Source of the DNA: Bathymodiolus brooksi | Taxonomy: Eukaryota > Mollusca > Bivalvia > Mytilida > Modiolidae | Assembly (NCBI GenBank): GCA_963680875.1 | Contig: OY804578.1 | Location: 103,259,689 to 103,323,688, forward strand | Reading direction: 5' to 3' | DNA: 64,000 nt | Part shown: in pieces, positions 35,143 to 46,527 of the stretch | How positions within the stretch are numbered: position 1 is the stretch's first letter | Layout: every line of letters begins with the position of its first letter | Notes under the pieces: generated by a model | What the model was told of the DNA's origin: nothing | Seen by the model: the letters and a program-made list of their open reading frames with translations, nothing else | The model's database searches: none | Program-made: the position numbers and the translations under genes

Positions 35143-36251
35143 TATAGAAATGGACTTGTTTTATCATGCAATTTCAAAAAACAAAATTTTACGTAATGTT
35201 TGCATGCGGGATAACAGTGTGTTCTAAAACGTTAGCATGTTTTACATGTGAACAATTTCATACTGACGAATTAATTTATATATTAATTTATTAGTTCTTT
35301 GTAAAGTTTTCTAAAATAGTAATCACGATCAGAAAAGACAATTTATGTTAATATGACACACAAGTCATACCTATATATTGAACTTACACTAATGGTTTTA
35401 CAAATCCACAAATTCTGTCTTGGAAATGAATATACCTGTATATGTAAATAAATAATGATTGGTTCAAAGTCTCACATGCAGTTTCTTTCACTAAACCTCC
35501 TTTTACACTGTGTTGTAATGTTTTTAATAAATCTAACAGATATTATAGCCTTTGCTGGTGTGGCCAATTGTAGAAATGAAAATCCCTTTAACTCACCAAA
35601 ATTATTATAAAACTACTTAACACAGTGACAGACGAGTGAATGATTGTTGGTTAGCGCCAACACGACAATTTTACAGCTATGTCAGTGCAAAAACAAGCTA
35701 ATTTTCAATAAAATAATGATGAGGTCAGGCTTTGTATTATACCGAGACGCTGAGTTGGGAACTACAGACGAAACGTGATATCTAAATTAAGGATAAGTCG
35801 TGTACTTCAAGAACTCGAGGTAAAAAACATGCGATACTTTTTCAGTAGTTGTTAATATAGTGTACATTGGATATCTCGAATACTTCACAAATTCGAAGTA
35901 AAAGTATTAGTTTATTTAAATTCGTCGCAATGAAGTTCAACGACATTTGCATGTTCTTTCCGATTTGGTGTATTTTTCTCGTGTAGATATTTTAAACTGT
36001 TAAGATCATTGTAATAGGTTCACTCCAAGATAGAGCTTAAATATTATTAAATTTTGCGTTAAAACAACAATTCAAACTTTTCTCCGGATGTTATATTACA
36101 CCAATAGTGATAGGATAAAATTTGCATTTTCAAAAATAATTGGGGAAAAATCGATGTTTCAAGATTTATAACTTTTAATTTAATTTGGCTCTGGGGAATT
36201 AAGTTCTATCCTACAATAAAGAGTTTGAAGATACGAAAGGGATCATCAGAA
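35143..36251. other. No gene recognised
   Basis: AT-rich. A SINE-tail-like remnant lies near 35632-35680 (TGGTTAGCGCCAACACGAC), and composite-A words sit just before the PLE fragment. Confidence 0.35.
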
Positions 36252-36806
36252 TAAGGGTAATAACAAAATTACCGAACTCCGAACAATCTTACAAAGGGAA
36301 AGTCAAAACTCATAATTATATAAACAGACAAAATCAGTCAACAACCGGAAAACGGTGAAAACCGTAATGACCCTGACTTGGTACAGGCATTTCTAAAGAA
36401 ATGGTGGGTTGAATCAGATTTTAAGGCGCCAAATCTCCCGCTTTCATTACGGTTCAAAGGTTCGGAGTGTCACTATAACAGTATTTATAACAATACAGGA
36501 ACAAAATAGGTAAAATAGTTGTCAAAGCAGTACCAAATTCAGTGAAGTAAATGTCAGACACTTTTACGTCACACATTGATAAAAAAATATTTTTGACATT
36601 TTTGTTGACTTCCTTATCTTTATACATTTTCACTATATGAAAATGCATCGCTTATTATCGTCTCTGCAGAGACGGAATATATTTCCATAAGATCTTGGTA
36701 TCGGAATATAAACTTTTTAAGAGATCGAATAAGGCGAATCTTTTTATAGCCCTGGTCCAGTAGCCTGTTTCTCAGATGAAGATGACGTTTCAGGAAATCA
36801 GAATAG
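36252..36806 (-). mobile_element. Penelope-like element, 3' part only
   Basis: Reverse-orientation copy of the last ~0.56 kb: the final ~55 codons of the RT frame (RC of ATGCATTTTCATATAGTGAA and upstream) plus the whole 3' tail. The 5' break is at about 36806, 155 bases beyond the stop of the neighbouring GPCR. It has several small indels relative to the complete copy. Confidence 0.85.
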
Positions 36807-36929
36807 GACCCCTTTTTTCTCGAATGTTTTTTTTGCGCATGGTATTTTTGTTAATGTAGAGGTCGCCTGAACTTTCAAAAATTGAACTCTGCTACAAAAT
36901 ACACACAGGTCATAGTTTAAAGGTTGTTC

Positions 36930-36935
36930 TTTATT
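36930..36935 (-). terminator. Polyadenylation signal AATAAA for GPCR copy 2
   Basis: AATAAA on the minus strand, 26 bases past the stop codon at 36961. A/T-rich sequence surrounds it. Confidence 0.5.
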
Positions 36936-36960
36936 AATTAATTAAAATATTCAAAAAAAA

Positions 36961-38244
36961 TTACACGTATTGTCCATCAGTTGGTTTAGAATTTTTTGAG
37001 CTTATAACATTAGATTTATGCGATGTAAATTTTCGACATGTGCCACTGTTCCATGAGCCTAATCGTTTCATATTATGAGCAGTCTGTTGCGTTCTCTCGC
37101 ATTCGTTTCGTGGCTGTTCCCATACTGTTTTACATGGGATAATGATTTTACTGAACTGCTGTCTAAATCTTTGTCCAGTCACAAAATACAACATAAAATT
37201 AACAGTATGATTTGTGTACATAAGAAGCTCAGCAATTGTCTTTATCAATGTAAATGTAGAATTCTCCTCTGGTGAGTGACTTTCTTTATTCCAGAATACG
37301 GTTGCAATCATCATAATGTTCATTGGAAGTGTTAAGAAAAGAAAAGAAAATGAAAGTGCTAATAGCATCATTGTCAATTTACTGTTAGCTCTTCGCGACT
37401 CTAATTTCTTCTGTTTTGACGACAGAAGCAGCCCTTCCCGTCTGCGACGTGCAGCACAAACCGTAGTTACGATCATAAAATTAACTGCGCTTATGATCAC
37501 AAACGGCGCAAAAGAATATATAATTGCATCAACCCAAGGCCATACGTTGTTTATAAGGTGTGCATATTGTGGTGAAGGAGCACATTCTTTCTTTTTGTAT
37601 GTCTCTGTTCCATTCGTGGATTGTAGTTCCATAGACCAAAGAAAGTGGGAATTGACTGATGCAATCGCTGTGAGGACGCCAATGATTGATAGTTTTGTGC
37701 GCCGAGGCGTACAGATAATTGAAGTCTTTAGTGGCATTTGAACCGCAATCCAACGTTCCACTGTCACAGCAATAATTAACCAGACGCTTGCATCGCTACT
37801 GAAAAAGCCTACAAAAACAAATAATTTACAGAGCCAGTCAGCCTCGTCTTGAATAAATATCCCAGTAAGTTGCTTTATCCAAACGTGAAGCAATCCTGTC
37901 ATCAACAGAAGTAAATCCATAACCGCAAGAACATATAAATAGTGGTATGTTGAAACCTTGCGCGAATTTTTCACCAAGACAATGAAAGCTAAAATATTTC
38001 CTATTGTTCCAAGCACTAGTAATAATGGTGGAATATATAATAACAACTGGCCGTCTATACCGTTAGATTCCTCAAGTTCTATGTCACTCTCATTTTTCGA
38101 GAAATATAAACTTTCAAGTAATTTAATAAAAATCCTGCTGTCGTTTATATTTTCAACTGCAGTTAGATTTAACAGTCCAAGAATATAAGGTGCTTGCTCA
38201 TGGGAATTAATATATGTCAGCAGCAAGTATGTTAAATTTGCCAT
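36961..38244 (-). CDS. Class A (rhodopsin-type) G-protein-coupled receptor, copy 2
   Basis: A 427-residue seven-helix receptor, intact. The start is the first ATG after a splice acceptor, giving MANLTYLLLTYINSHEQAP. The extracellular N-terminus has sequons (NLT, NES). TM1 is about 69-93 (LLLVLGTIGNILAFIVLV). TM2 has Asp in LAVMDLLLLM. TM3 is FVGFFSSDASVWLIIAVTVE ending ERW (DRY position), with Cys before it (WLCKLF). The loop-2 Cys is in KKECAPSPQY. TM5 follows WPWVDAIIYSF, TM6 is KLTMMLLALSFSFLFLTLPM, and TM7 ends VNFMLYFVTG (NPxxY position). The tail is long, basic and Ser/Thr-rich. It is collinear with the gene at 7379-8601, so they are paralogues. It resembles peptide-type receptors (FMRFamide/TRH-receptor-like). 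Ligand and expression site are unknown. Confidence 0.93.
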   Translation of the reverse strand: MANLTYLLLTYINSHEQAPYILGLLNLTAVENINDSRIFIKLLESLYFSKNESDIELEESNGIDGQLLLYIPPLLLVLGTIGNILAFIVLVKNSRKVSTYHYLYVLAVMDLLLLMTGLLHVWIKQLTGIFIQDEADWLCKLFVFVGFFSSDASVWLIIAVTVERWIAVQMPLKTSIICTPRRTKLSIIGVLTAIASVNSHFLWSMELQSTNGTETYKKKECAPSPQYAHLINNVWPWVDAIIYSFAPFVIISAVNFMIVTTVCAARRRREGLLLSSKQKKLESRRANSKLTMMLLALSFSFLFLTLPMNIMMIATVFWNKESHSPEENSTFTLIKTIAELLMYTNHTVNFMLYFVTGQRFRQQFSKIIIPCKTVWEQPRNECERTQQTAHNMKRLGSWNSGTCRKFTSHKSNVISSKNSKPTDGQYV

Positions 38245-38249
38245 TGAAC

Positions 38250-38268
38250 CTGAAAGTAAAAAGAAGAA
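38250..38268 (-). other. Splice acceptor of GPCR copy 2
   Basis: TTCTTTTTACTTTCAG precedes GTTCAATGG on the minus strand. The exon start at 38249 gives the same phase as copy 1. The upstream, probably 5' untranslated, exon is not identified. Confidence 0.65.
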
Positions 38269-38479
38269 TGTATTTTAGGACGTTTGCAGATCGTTTATTC
38301 TCAAGTAAGTAAGAAGTCATCAATATAGACTTACCTGTCTATGAATGAAACGTTAAATTTTGTTTAAATGTTTGGAACATTATTTTTGAAAGACAAAAAC
38401 ATTGTAGATATAAAATAAATAACAATATTATGAGTGGTTCCTAGTGGTTATGTTGAAGGTATCACTTCCAACGTTTCAT

Positions 38480-38860
38480 GGTCGCTATTATGTATGACAT
38501 GGTTAAACGATATGACATGTCTGTGTCATAGATGACCACAGATGCGTTCCGTTTGTCGTAGTTATAATCCTGTCCTCCTTTCCTCCTTGAGAACTTATTC
38601 TATAATTAACAACAGTAAAGTGGAGCAGTAGCGACTTTACCTTCCGGAGCATTTGAATTCACATCGATTTTAGGTGAGCTTAGTATTACTCAATCTTTAG
38701 TTTTCTGCATAGAGTTTTATAGATCATTGCTTGACGTTTTGTTCTTTTTCCTTTGGCCATGCCATTGTATTTCTGTCCCACTTCAATTTTGCGGTTTCAT
38801 TCCGGTATTACCAATTTGTCTCTTTAAGCTTTTCTTGTAAGGTTTTTTTAATGAATGTAT
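38480..38860 (+). repeat. Dispersed repeat composite A
   Basis: GCGTTCCGTTTGTCGTAGTT, CCTTCCGGAGCATTTGAAT, CTTTAGTTTTCTGCATAG and TTTTTCCTTTGGCCATGCC, in the same order as 43.1-43.4 kb. Confidence 0.7.
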
Positions 38861-39164
38861 CCAACGTTGAAAATATTATATTCACTTTAAGATGAGTTAT
38901 TTTTACTTGCGTTTGCAAATATACATTAATAAGTATTAATTACTTGGATTTCATTTAATTTTATATTTGCAGGTTTGGATTGTCAACCTTTCGGCATTTT
39001 TTTTTTTATCCGATCTAGTGCATGTATATTCATTAATAAACGTAGTTATTTTTGCGTTTTTATGAATATGTGATTACTCTTTAACGCCTAATGAATATTT
39101 TGTGTCCAGCTATATCATGGAGAGAACCAGTTACATTTCTACGAGATGACGATGATGTCCACTT

Positions 39165-39320
39165 TGAAGATTTGAAGATATCAGACTCCGTAAATCGCAG
39201 AAGAACAGAAAACACAATGGTCAAAAGAAAAAGGACATCAGGACAAACAAAAACAAAAACGATCTACAAAACATCCACATAAAACTAAATATCGAGTAAC
39301 ATGAACCCCACTAAAACCGA
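39165..39320 (-). repeat. Dispersed repeat composite A, inverted
   Basis: TTGAAGATATCAGACTCCG, GAAGAACAGAAAACACAATGG and AACATGAACCCCACTAAAACC. Confidence 0.65.
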
Positions 39321-40505
39321 ACTAACATGCATAGTTGGATTTGGATAGATATCACTGAAACAACAGTCCGTGAGAAGACATGTTGCTCCAATCGGACACA
39401 TACAGTATCTTGATTCCGAGACAATCAGTCTTTCTTCTTACTCAGTATTACTACGTGCTTATCTGAGCAGCTGCAAATTCCAATTTTATAATCTTTGATT
39501 TGACACGACTCGCAACAAACGGGTTTCCCTGTTCGAGGCGAGCACTCTAATCATTTCACCACTGATGTGGTCTGTAGAAAGGATATTGCAAATTTTCGTC
39601 AGTAGTCCATTGCATGTATTTAATGTAAATTGTAAATTATTGATGTGTCTGGATCTTTCGTTTATTCTAAGATCTCTTTTGACTTTGAAATTATCCGTTC
39701 GTCTTTTTTAAAAGACGTTGCATGCAAAAACATGTATTCAAATGTAGGCTCCCATTTAATTGGTTGATTGGAAATATGACCCCGGACATTAACCCCAAAG
39801 GAAAATATCGTTACTTGTTATTTTATCGTGAAAAAAGATAACTTTAGTTAAATCAATATAGATTTATTTTTTATTTCAAACTGTATATCACTTCTTTCAG
39901 ACCTATGTGTATACTCTAATGTGGTCGAGTTTATCTAAAGGAATATCAAGGATATGAACTGGAAACAGTTTGCCCTAAACATCACGCTTCAACGTATAGA
40001 TGAGTTCTAAGAATATAGTAAACGTGATGACATCTTAGTAGAATCATTCCTTCATCTCCTACTTATGTGTTTATTGTCCTTGTGTACCTCATTTGAAACG
40101 CTATATTAGAATTCCATTGCCTGTTCTTTCTTTCTATTAGCATTTTTAATAGGATTATTCTTGCTTGGTAAAGTACACAACCATTTTTGAGTTCTTCACA
40201 GTCTAATCAAAATTATATGAATTATATGTTTGTTGTATCTTTTTTGATCTTGTGTAATTAGTGATGTTCTTATATCTGACGACATCCCATAGTGGGTCAT
40301 GTTAGGTAATATGTTATTTATTCGTCTGTGACAGTCCAATTATATGCAAGATAGTGAAACATATTGACTGATCGCAGAACAGATCCCAGCTTATGGTCGG
40401 TTTGGTCATCGCTGGTAAAAATATAAACCCTGGCGTGACCCGATACGGGATGTTATTGGATGTTACTTTATCGCAAAAGGAAAAAAACAGATGCAACAAA
40501 GATCT
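39321..40505. other. No gene recognised
   Basis: Mixed AT-rich sequence without repeat-family or coding evidence. Confidence 0.35.
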
Positions 40506-40509
40506 ACTA

Positions 40510-40620
40510 TTTTGTGTTGTTTGTCTGCGTCTTGTGTCTTGTGTACCTTATGTTGCCAGTGTCTCTGTGTTGTCTATTTTAGATTGGCCCATATGTTTTC
40601 TATAAAGTTTATTTAATTAG
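40510..40620 (+). repeat. Dispersed repeat, composite A variant end
   Basis: TTTGTCTGCGTCTTGTGTCT, ATGTTGCCAGTGTCTCTG and TTCTATAAAGTTTATTTAAT. The same words occur at 20.05, 41.45, 49.75 and 55.5 kb. Confidence 0.6.
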
Positions 40621-40752
40621 ATTGCCATGGTTAAATCATCGGTTGTGTGGTCATCATTAATAATTGAATGGTAGATACATAATACCAGTATATCGATTAA
40701 ATTTATACATATTTCCGGTAAGAACAATATAATCTTCGTTCTGTTGCCTTAC

Positions 40753-40978
40753 CGGAAATTAAGAATACACTTCGGGTGTCATTAATAAAGTAAGAGAAAC
40801 CAAGTCGTTCGGAATATCCTGTTTCACTGTTGTTTTTCAAATTTAAAAATATTGCGTCGCCTATTAGTTTTAGAAATTCCCTTAATGTATCGTTGAAGAC
40901 AGACAATCTACGTTGTTTATAATTGGATATATTTTTTTGTATCAATGCAGTTGCTGTGCACTCGCTGTAAATCCTCAT
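40753..40978 (-). CDS. Unrecognised open frame ending at a donor-like site
   Basis: From ATG at 40978, a frame of ~75 codons (MRIYSECTATALIQKNISNY...) reaches TTTCCG followed by GTAAGG at 40752, a good splice-donor match. It runs another ~16 codons to a stop if unspliced. No domain is recognised and no upstream promoter is seen. It could be a real first or internal exon, or chance. Confidence 0.12.
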
Positions 40979-41429
40979 ATTAAGTAAAACAGCTTACAAT
41001 TTACTCCACTTATAATGAAATTGTAGGGAGACATGACATATAGTCATTATAACCAAACTCCAATATAACCAAACCTAATATGTACTCACGGGCATTGATA
41101 GGGGAAATTAATTTGTTCAACATAAGCGATCTATGAATCTGTTTCTCCCAATTGCTTTTTTTGTTTGTTTTTTTTTGGGTGCGGGGGGGGGGGGACCTCA
41201 TGTCGTATTGTGGTATGCAACATTTTGTCGAATTATATATATGTATCCCCAACCCTACTTGTAAGGGGGTTCATTTTATATATCATGTGGGGTTTTTTTC
41301 ATTGATTAGCGTAGTATCATATGAGTAACATGGCTGGTGTGAAGACCTGCTCACCCTTTTTGAGAGCATCTGGGTTCAAAACGGGTTTTTGGCTGGGATC
41401 CATGTTGCTTGTCTATATGGTTTTCTGTC

Positions 41430-41580
41430 TTTTTGTGCTTTGCTTTGTTTGTTTTTTGTTTCTTTGTTTGTTTGTTTAGTTTTTTGTCTTTGTCCTGTGT
41501 CTTGTGCGGGCAATGTTGCCAATGTCTCAAGATTGCTCAATCCTGATAGTCTCTTCGGTTTTTTATTATAAGTGAACTGG
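41430..41580 (+). repeat. Dispersed repeat, composite A variant end
   Basis: (TTTG)n-rich lead, TGTCTTGTGCGGGCAATGTT, GCCAATGTCTCAAGATTG. Confidence 0.55.
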
Positions 41581-42392
41581 ACTATATAACAGTAAATGCA
41601 GTAATACGATGGTATTAAATACTGAAATCAATGGATAAACACCTAATCGAAACCCTGATATAGAATACAAAATCAAGTGTAACAGAATACCAAAAAAAAA
41701 ACCACTAGCAAAAACTATAAAATGGGAAACGGAAACTCAAACCCGGAACTGTAGCGTCCAGTATATGACTACTGTGTCACACAATATGAGCGTTGCTTAT
41801 TGTGTTGTTATCTAGAAACACTATCTACACAAATGAAGCTAAGCTTCAATTTGATACAATCAAGTAAACTAGAATGACGACCACGGCATCGCTATACGAG
41901 CGCTTTGTTAATGATATCACAATATCTAACTGAAAATATTGAAATATAACATCAGTTAACAGAAACTCCCATATAGCAGAAACTGGCTATGAAATCAGAT
42001 GTTTCGCTAGAGTTAGCTTCTCTTATTTTGTGGACGTCATCCGTTGTGCTGTTTGTCTTATGTCTGAAAATTTGTGAAATGTTTATATTGAGAATAGAAC
42101 ATTTACGGATGTTTTTTTCGCACCTTTATTTTGCAAAGATAGTATTTCCAATAGGATTATGAACTTTTTATCAATTAACAAGTAATGTGTGTGTCTGTTT
42201 TTAACCTCTTCAAAATGAAAAACAGAAGCAATAACGTATGTGATTCCTGCTTCACAGCTATGATGACGTTTTTGTTGAAGGTCACTATTGATTGGTATCA
42301 GTGCAAACATATTTACAATTTTTTAAATAAAATGAAAAACAATATTTCTACGATGTCGGACCAGTTCCACAATATAAATGTGCTAATTAGTG

Positions 42393-42481
42393 TGACGTCT
42401 ATGCTACAAAATTCGCGTATATAAGAACGAGGGAAGAGATAGGTCAACAGGATCAAGGACTTGTGACGTCACTGAAAAAGT
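42393..42481 (+). promoter_or_regulatory. Candidate TATA promoter with CRE
   Basis: GTGACGTC near 42391-42398, TATATAAG at about 42416-42423, and TGACGTCA at 42464-42471. An ATG in strong context (A at -3, G at +4) follows at 42482. The spacing would place transcription start near 42450. The motifs are plain; whether they act is inference. Confidence 0.3.
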
Positions 42482-42676
42482 ATGGCGGCTTGTGTAGGGA
42501 CGACACATTTAGTCGTTTGTAGTGGATACAATGCACGTAATCTTTTTCTTTCGAAGTATATTAAAGCTATCTCTAACGTGCAGGGAGCGTGGCACTCTCC
42601 GAGCATGTTACTACCCACTATGCTATACGGTCAGAAAACTGTGTATGTGTATATTTTGATCGCATACAACCACTGA
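42482..42676 (+). CDS. Candidate first exon after the TATA/CRE promoter
   Basis: ATGGCGGCTTGTGTAGGG opens a frame reading MAACVGTTHLVVCSGYNARN and onward, 64 codons to a stop. A weak donor (GAA then GTATAT) near 42558 could end a first exon earlier. No known domain is seen. It stands out because context, TATA and CRE agree and because the stretch 42440-42610 is less AT-rich than its surroundings. No downstream exon was found. Confidence 0.2.
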   Translation: MAACVGTTHLVVCSGYNARNLFLSKYIKAISNVQGAWHSPSMLLPTMLYGQKTVYVYILIAYNH

Positions 42677-42769
42677 CTGTATGCAGCCTCTTTATGCCTT
42701 GCTGTTATGGAAAGCACATGCTAATAGACAACACGCACATATTATATATGTACGTATTTATATATAGAG

Positions 42770-42832
42770 TTAGGGTTATGGTGCTTAACGTCACTATCAA
42801 CAATAGTTCAGTTATATCGTTATATATGCAAA
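42770..42832 (-). repeat. SINE tail fragment
   Basis: AGAGTTAGGGTTATGGTGC, TTAACGTCACTATCAACAAT, TCAGTTATATCG. Only the last ~60 bases of the SINE, reversed. Confidence 0.65.
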
Positions 42833-43109
42833 AATAGTGATCCTGTTTCTTCTCTTTTTCTTTAGAAATACAATCATTCTCACCTTTTGGTTTAGAGTTT
42901 AGAATTTTCACTTCTGCTTCATCCAATGTCTACAAATTAAAACAAAAACAATGCTAATATTTTTAAAACGTAACAACAATACAGTTGAAAATGACAATTA
43001 AATCAACATCAAAACAAAAACTTAAATAATGTTTTTATTAACACCAAGCAACATAACAAGTGTGTGACGTAAGTAACGAGTTTTCAGTTTTCTTAGAATA
43101 GTTTTGACT

Positions 43110-43425
43110 TGGTTAACCATTACGGAATACCAAAATAGATATGTTCCGTTTGTCATAGTAATCGCAATCCCGTCCTTTCCTCATTGGTGATTTATCACCG
43201 TGTATCTAACGACAATAACACAACGGGTGCCACTGGCAGAACAGGAATTGCCTACCCTTCCGGGACTCCAGATTTTTTGTGGTTCATGATGCTCAATTTT
43301 AAGTTTTCTTTGGGGGTATTTTGTAGATCATTGTTTGTCCTTTGTTCTTTTTTTTGGGCTATTGTATTGTGATCTTCTTCGATTTACAGCTTCTGATTAC
43401 CCCTTTGGTATCTTCAAGCTTTGCT
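43110..43425 (+). repeat. Dispersed repeat composite A, best copy
   Basis: TTCCGTTTGTCATAGTAATC, GGGTGCCACTGGCAGAACAG, CTACCCTTCCGGGACTCC, TTTTTTGTGGTTCATGATGC, then TTTGTCCTTTGTTC and GATTACCCCTTTGGTATCTT. Its words match what I remember of an abundant mussel repeat. No coding frame. Confidence 0.72.
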
Positions 43426-44815
43426 TTGATGTATTCGCGCATCTGTCGTTAGATGTTGTATAGGTATTTACCTATATTTGACCTGCATGGAATTTCATAC
43501 AAATTAAATCTATTATAAAATCAACGTAGCACAGTTAACATTTATATTATTTGTTTGTATGCTTGTAATTTAACATCAGATGATTTGCCGTATTGGGGAA
43601 AACTTGAAATTCTGATAAAACGTTTGAACCTAAATGAAAAAAAAGAAAGATTCATTTGATTAAAAAAATGGCTACATTGCATATTTTTTCTATAATATTT
43701 TTATCGCATGACAATTTCATTAACTATGTAATTGTACAACAATTTGTTCAATAAATCCACATTGTTCTGTTACAAAATAATAAGCAATCTTTCGTTTTAA
43801 AGCTAAAACTCTCGGGATGATATTGGATTCTTGAGTTGATACGAGGTGTGATAAGGCACCACTCATGTAATAATATTTACTTTACACATCGTGTTGATTA
43901 AATGTATGGTATACGATTACATTTAATGTAAAAATGTGATATGACTATTAGAAATACCATGGATTTTTTTTGCGTATAATTTCTCCGTATGACTAGGTCG
44001 TTATATTTGATATTTATGGTATTTGGCTATACCAAAGGTGGGAATCACGTGATAAATATCTAGCGTTTGGTTGGTTACCTCTCCTTTTACATACAAACGT
44101 ATATATGCTTATTTTTGTTTGCTACTAGATGAGACGATGTTACAACTGAAATAGTTATTTGAATTTAAAAAAACAGAACTTATCAAATATTTATAATAAC
44201 GACCATAATTTGTATGGAATAAATAAATTTATGAATTCGTAAAATGATGCGAAAGTGACGAACTATATCTTATGAATGTACAACAAAATGAAAAAAAAAA
44301 TACTGCACTGACGAAACAGTTCCATTATCCAATAGGAAATATCGCACAAACAGGGGGAAAAGTAGTACATTGTGTATTACAATTTTAATAATGATTATAT
44401 TGAATTAATTGAGGATGGTTACATTTTTCTAATTCAAATACAGAAAAATCCCGATATGTTCATTTCATAGGTGAATAATGCTTGTCTTTATATTGAATTC
44501 ACCCCATTTCTTAATAATGAAAAGGCTTTATTTCGAATTCATTGTATATTTGATCGGATATTGTCTACAAGTACTATGACAGATGCCTATTTCACATGTA
44601 ATTTTCTAACCTTTAAGTAGGTTTCATTATATTAAGACAACGAACTAATCAATGTGTCTTAGTTTCGAATGTAGCTTTATCGACGCGGTTGGCCAGAAAC
44701 TGTGGGAAATATATGTTTTAGTAAACAAAACAAATAGTAAATTATAATTTTTAAACAAAAACAACACCTATGATATTTTCATCAACTTGCAAAATCTAAA
44801 CACGTAAATGCATGA
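43426..44815. other. No gene recognised
   Basis: About 1.4 kb, very AT-rich. Confidence 0.4.
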
Positions 44816-44817
44816 AA

Positions 44818-45098
44818 GGGCCCGGGTGGCTCAATGAGTTACGTTGTTGGATTACTTAACAACTCATACAAGCCTATCACCAACACGGCGTGGGTTCGCG
44901 CATGGTTTTGTAAATTACAATAAAGGGTTCAGTCGACTCGCAGCCGCAAGTGATAAAGTTTACCAGTTGCTTGTCCATGGTCGGTGGTTCTCTCCGGGTA
45001 CTCCGCTTTTTCCACCACTAAAACTGGTCGCCATGATATAGCTGAAATATTGCTGAAAGTGGCGTTAAACACTAAAAATCAAAAATCAAATATCAATC
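44818..45098 (+). repeat. tRNA-derived SINE, type 1, full length
   Basis: Head GGGCCCGGGTGGCTCAATGA, B-box GGTTCGCGCAT near 44893, body TCGGTGGTTCTCTCCGGGTA, CTGGTCGCCATGATATAGCT, and tail GTGGCGTTAAACACTAAAAA with an A/T/C simple end. This is the best-preserved copy, with no internal deletion relative to 6201-6475. Confidence 0.87.
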
Positions 45099-45269
45099 AT
45101 CGTAAATGCATGAAATTATTCCAGAAAATATAAATATAGATGACAGAAAACTTTGGAAACACTATTATAAAGATTCAAAGAAAATAGAAGCAAAAGCAGT
45201 GTGCATACCAGCGCAATGCGAGAGTAAGCCTTTTCAAGATATGTCGCCAATTTATCAGCGTATGCTACT

Positions 45270-45420
45270 CGCGGTCACCCCCGGTTCTTTGTGTGGTTCT
45301 TGTTGATCAATTTGTAGTTTTCTGTGTAGTGCTTTATTTTGTACAATTGGCCATTGCATTGTCTGTTATTCGATTGACGTTTTCTGATTAGCCCTTTGCT
45401 ATCTTCAAATTTGCATATAC
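45270..45420 (+). repeat. Dispersed repeat composite A
   Basis: GTCACCCCCGGTTCTTTGTG, GTTGATCAATTTGTAGTTTT, GGCCATTGCATTGTCTGTTA, TTTCTGATTAGCCCTTTGC. Confidence 0.65.
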
Positions 45421-45469
45421 CAAAACTCTTCAGTTTTCTGTTAGCTAACACATCTAATCTATTCAATTT

Positions 45470-45625
45470 ATATCTAGGATTAGGTCTATGGTATTTAACC
45501 CCACTCGCAACAATAATTCAGCTATATCATATTTGTAAGTTTTATTGAGGGGTGAAACCGGAGAAAACTGCCGACCTGTCGCAAGTCGCTGATAATATTG
45601 TATCACATAATGTTGTATCGCAACT
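45470..45625 (-). repeat. SINE, type 2, truncated
   Basis: TAGGTCTATGGTATTTAACC, CACTCGCAACAATAATTCAG, then GAAACCGGAGAAAACTGCCG and GTCGCAAGTCGCTGA. Reverse orientation, without a head. Confidence 0.68.
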
Positions 45626-46209
45626 TATATCCACTAGTGATATCTATGAGATCTGAAAATAATTGTCAACATGTTCGATCGCCTGTTGTTATTCTTTAAG
45701 ATTATCTGCAGACTGAATAAACTCACGATATACATAGTCATTTCGTGCTCTAATATTTTACTTAGTCACCAGATTTACAATTTTTAATTTGTTTTTTTCT
45801 TCTTCTTCACAATATGCAATTATTGATAATGTTTATGTCTTCTTAATAGAAAAAAAAATGTTTTCTGTCGATGCATTTACTTGTATAAGTTTTCACAATA
45901 ACGATATTATATATCTTCAATGTATACTACATTGCTGTATCAGAAATATGTAGATCGTACCTATAATAATTACTGACGGTGCCCACACCTCGACCTAAAG
46001 GAGCTGCCAGACATGTTCATCCATGACGTACAGGAAATGCGCTCTTCATAAGGGAGATGTTTTTCTGGCTATATAGCAGTAGTGAAATCGGAATTTCAGA
46101 CCTCGATTTCCAATGTCATGTGTCGGTGTTTTTTTAAATTGAGATGATGTTGATGTGAGTGCTATTGTTAACCATCATTGTATAAGCTTTCCTTTCATAA
46201 TGAAGATAT

Positions 46210-46385
46210 GAAATTTACTGCGTACGACGCGTTTTTGGAAGAACATTAATCAGGTGCGCTCATAGACAAAAGATTGGTAAGTCAAATAATTGTCTTCAGG
46301 AGCAAGTGAACACAATGGCCTAACAGAATAGCCAAAAATCGGCTAAGGTTACTTACACCTGAGGGAGATTGACATTAGTTAATAA
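46210..46385 (+). repeat. Dispersed repeat, family B
   Basis: TTTACTGCGTACGACGCGTTT, AATCAGGTGCGCTCATAGAC, AACAGAATAGCCAAAA and CCTGAGGGAGATTGACA. Confidence 0.7.
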
Positions 46386-46478
46386 ATTACATTATTATAC
46401 TTCTCATACTTTTTTCTATATAAATGTTATTGCAATAAAAATATTATTTCCAGTTTCATTCAATTTGTCTGAAAAGTA

Positions 46479-46527
46479 CTATTCACCGGTGAATAGCACA
46501 AATGACTATTCACCGGCCGGTGAATAG
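46479..46527. repeat. Pair of perfect palindromes
   Basis: 46479-46496 is an 18-base perfect palindrome (half-site CTATTCACC). 46506-46527 is a 22-base perfect palindrome (half-site CTATTCACCGG). The two are spaced by nine bases and both are followed by CAC(A/T). Confidence 0.93.

Noticed and set aside
37316..37741. 141-codon plus-strand open frame
   Set aside because: It is the antisense shadow of GPCR copy 2.
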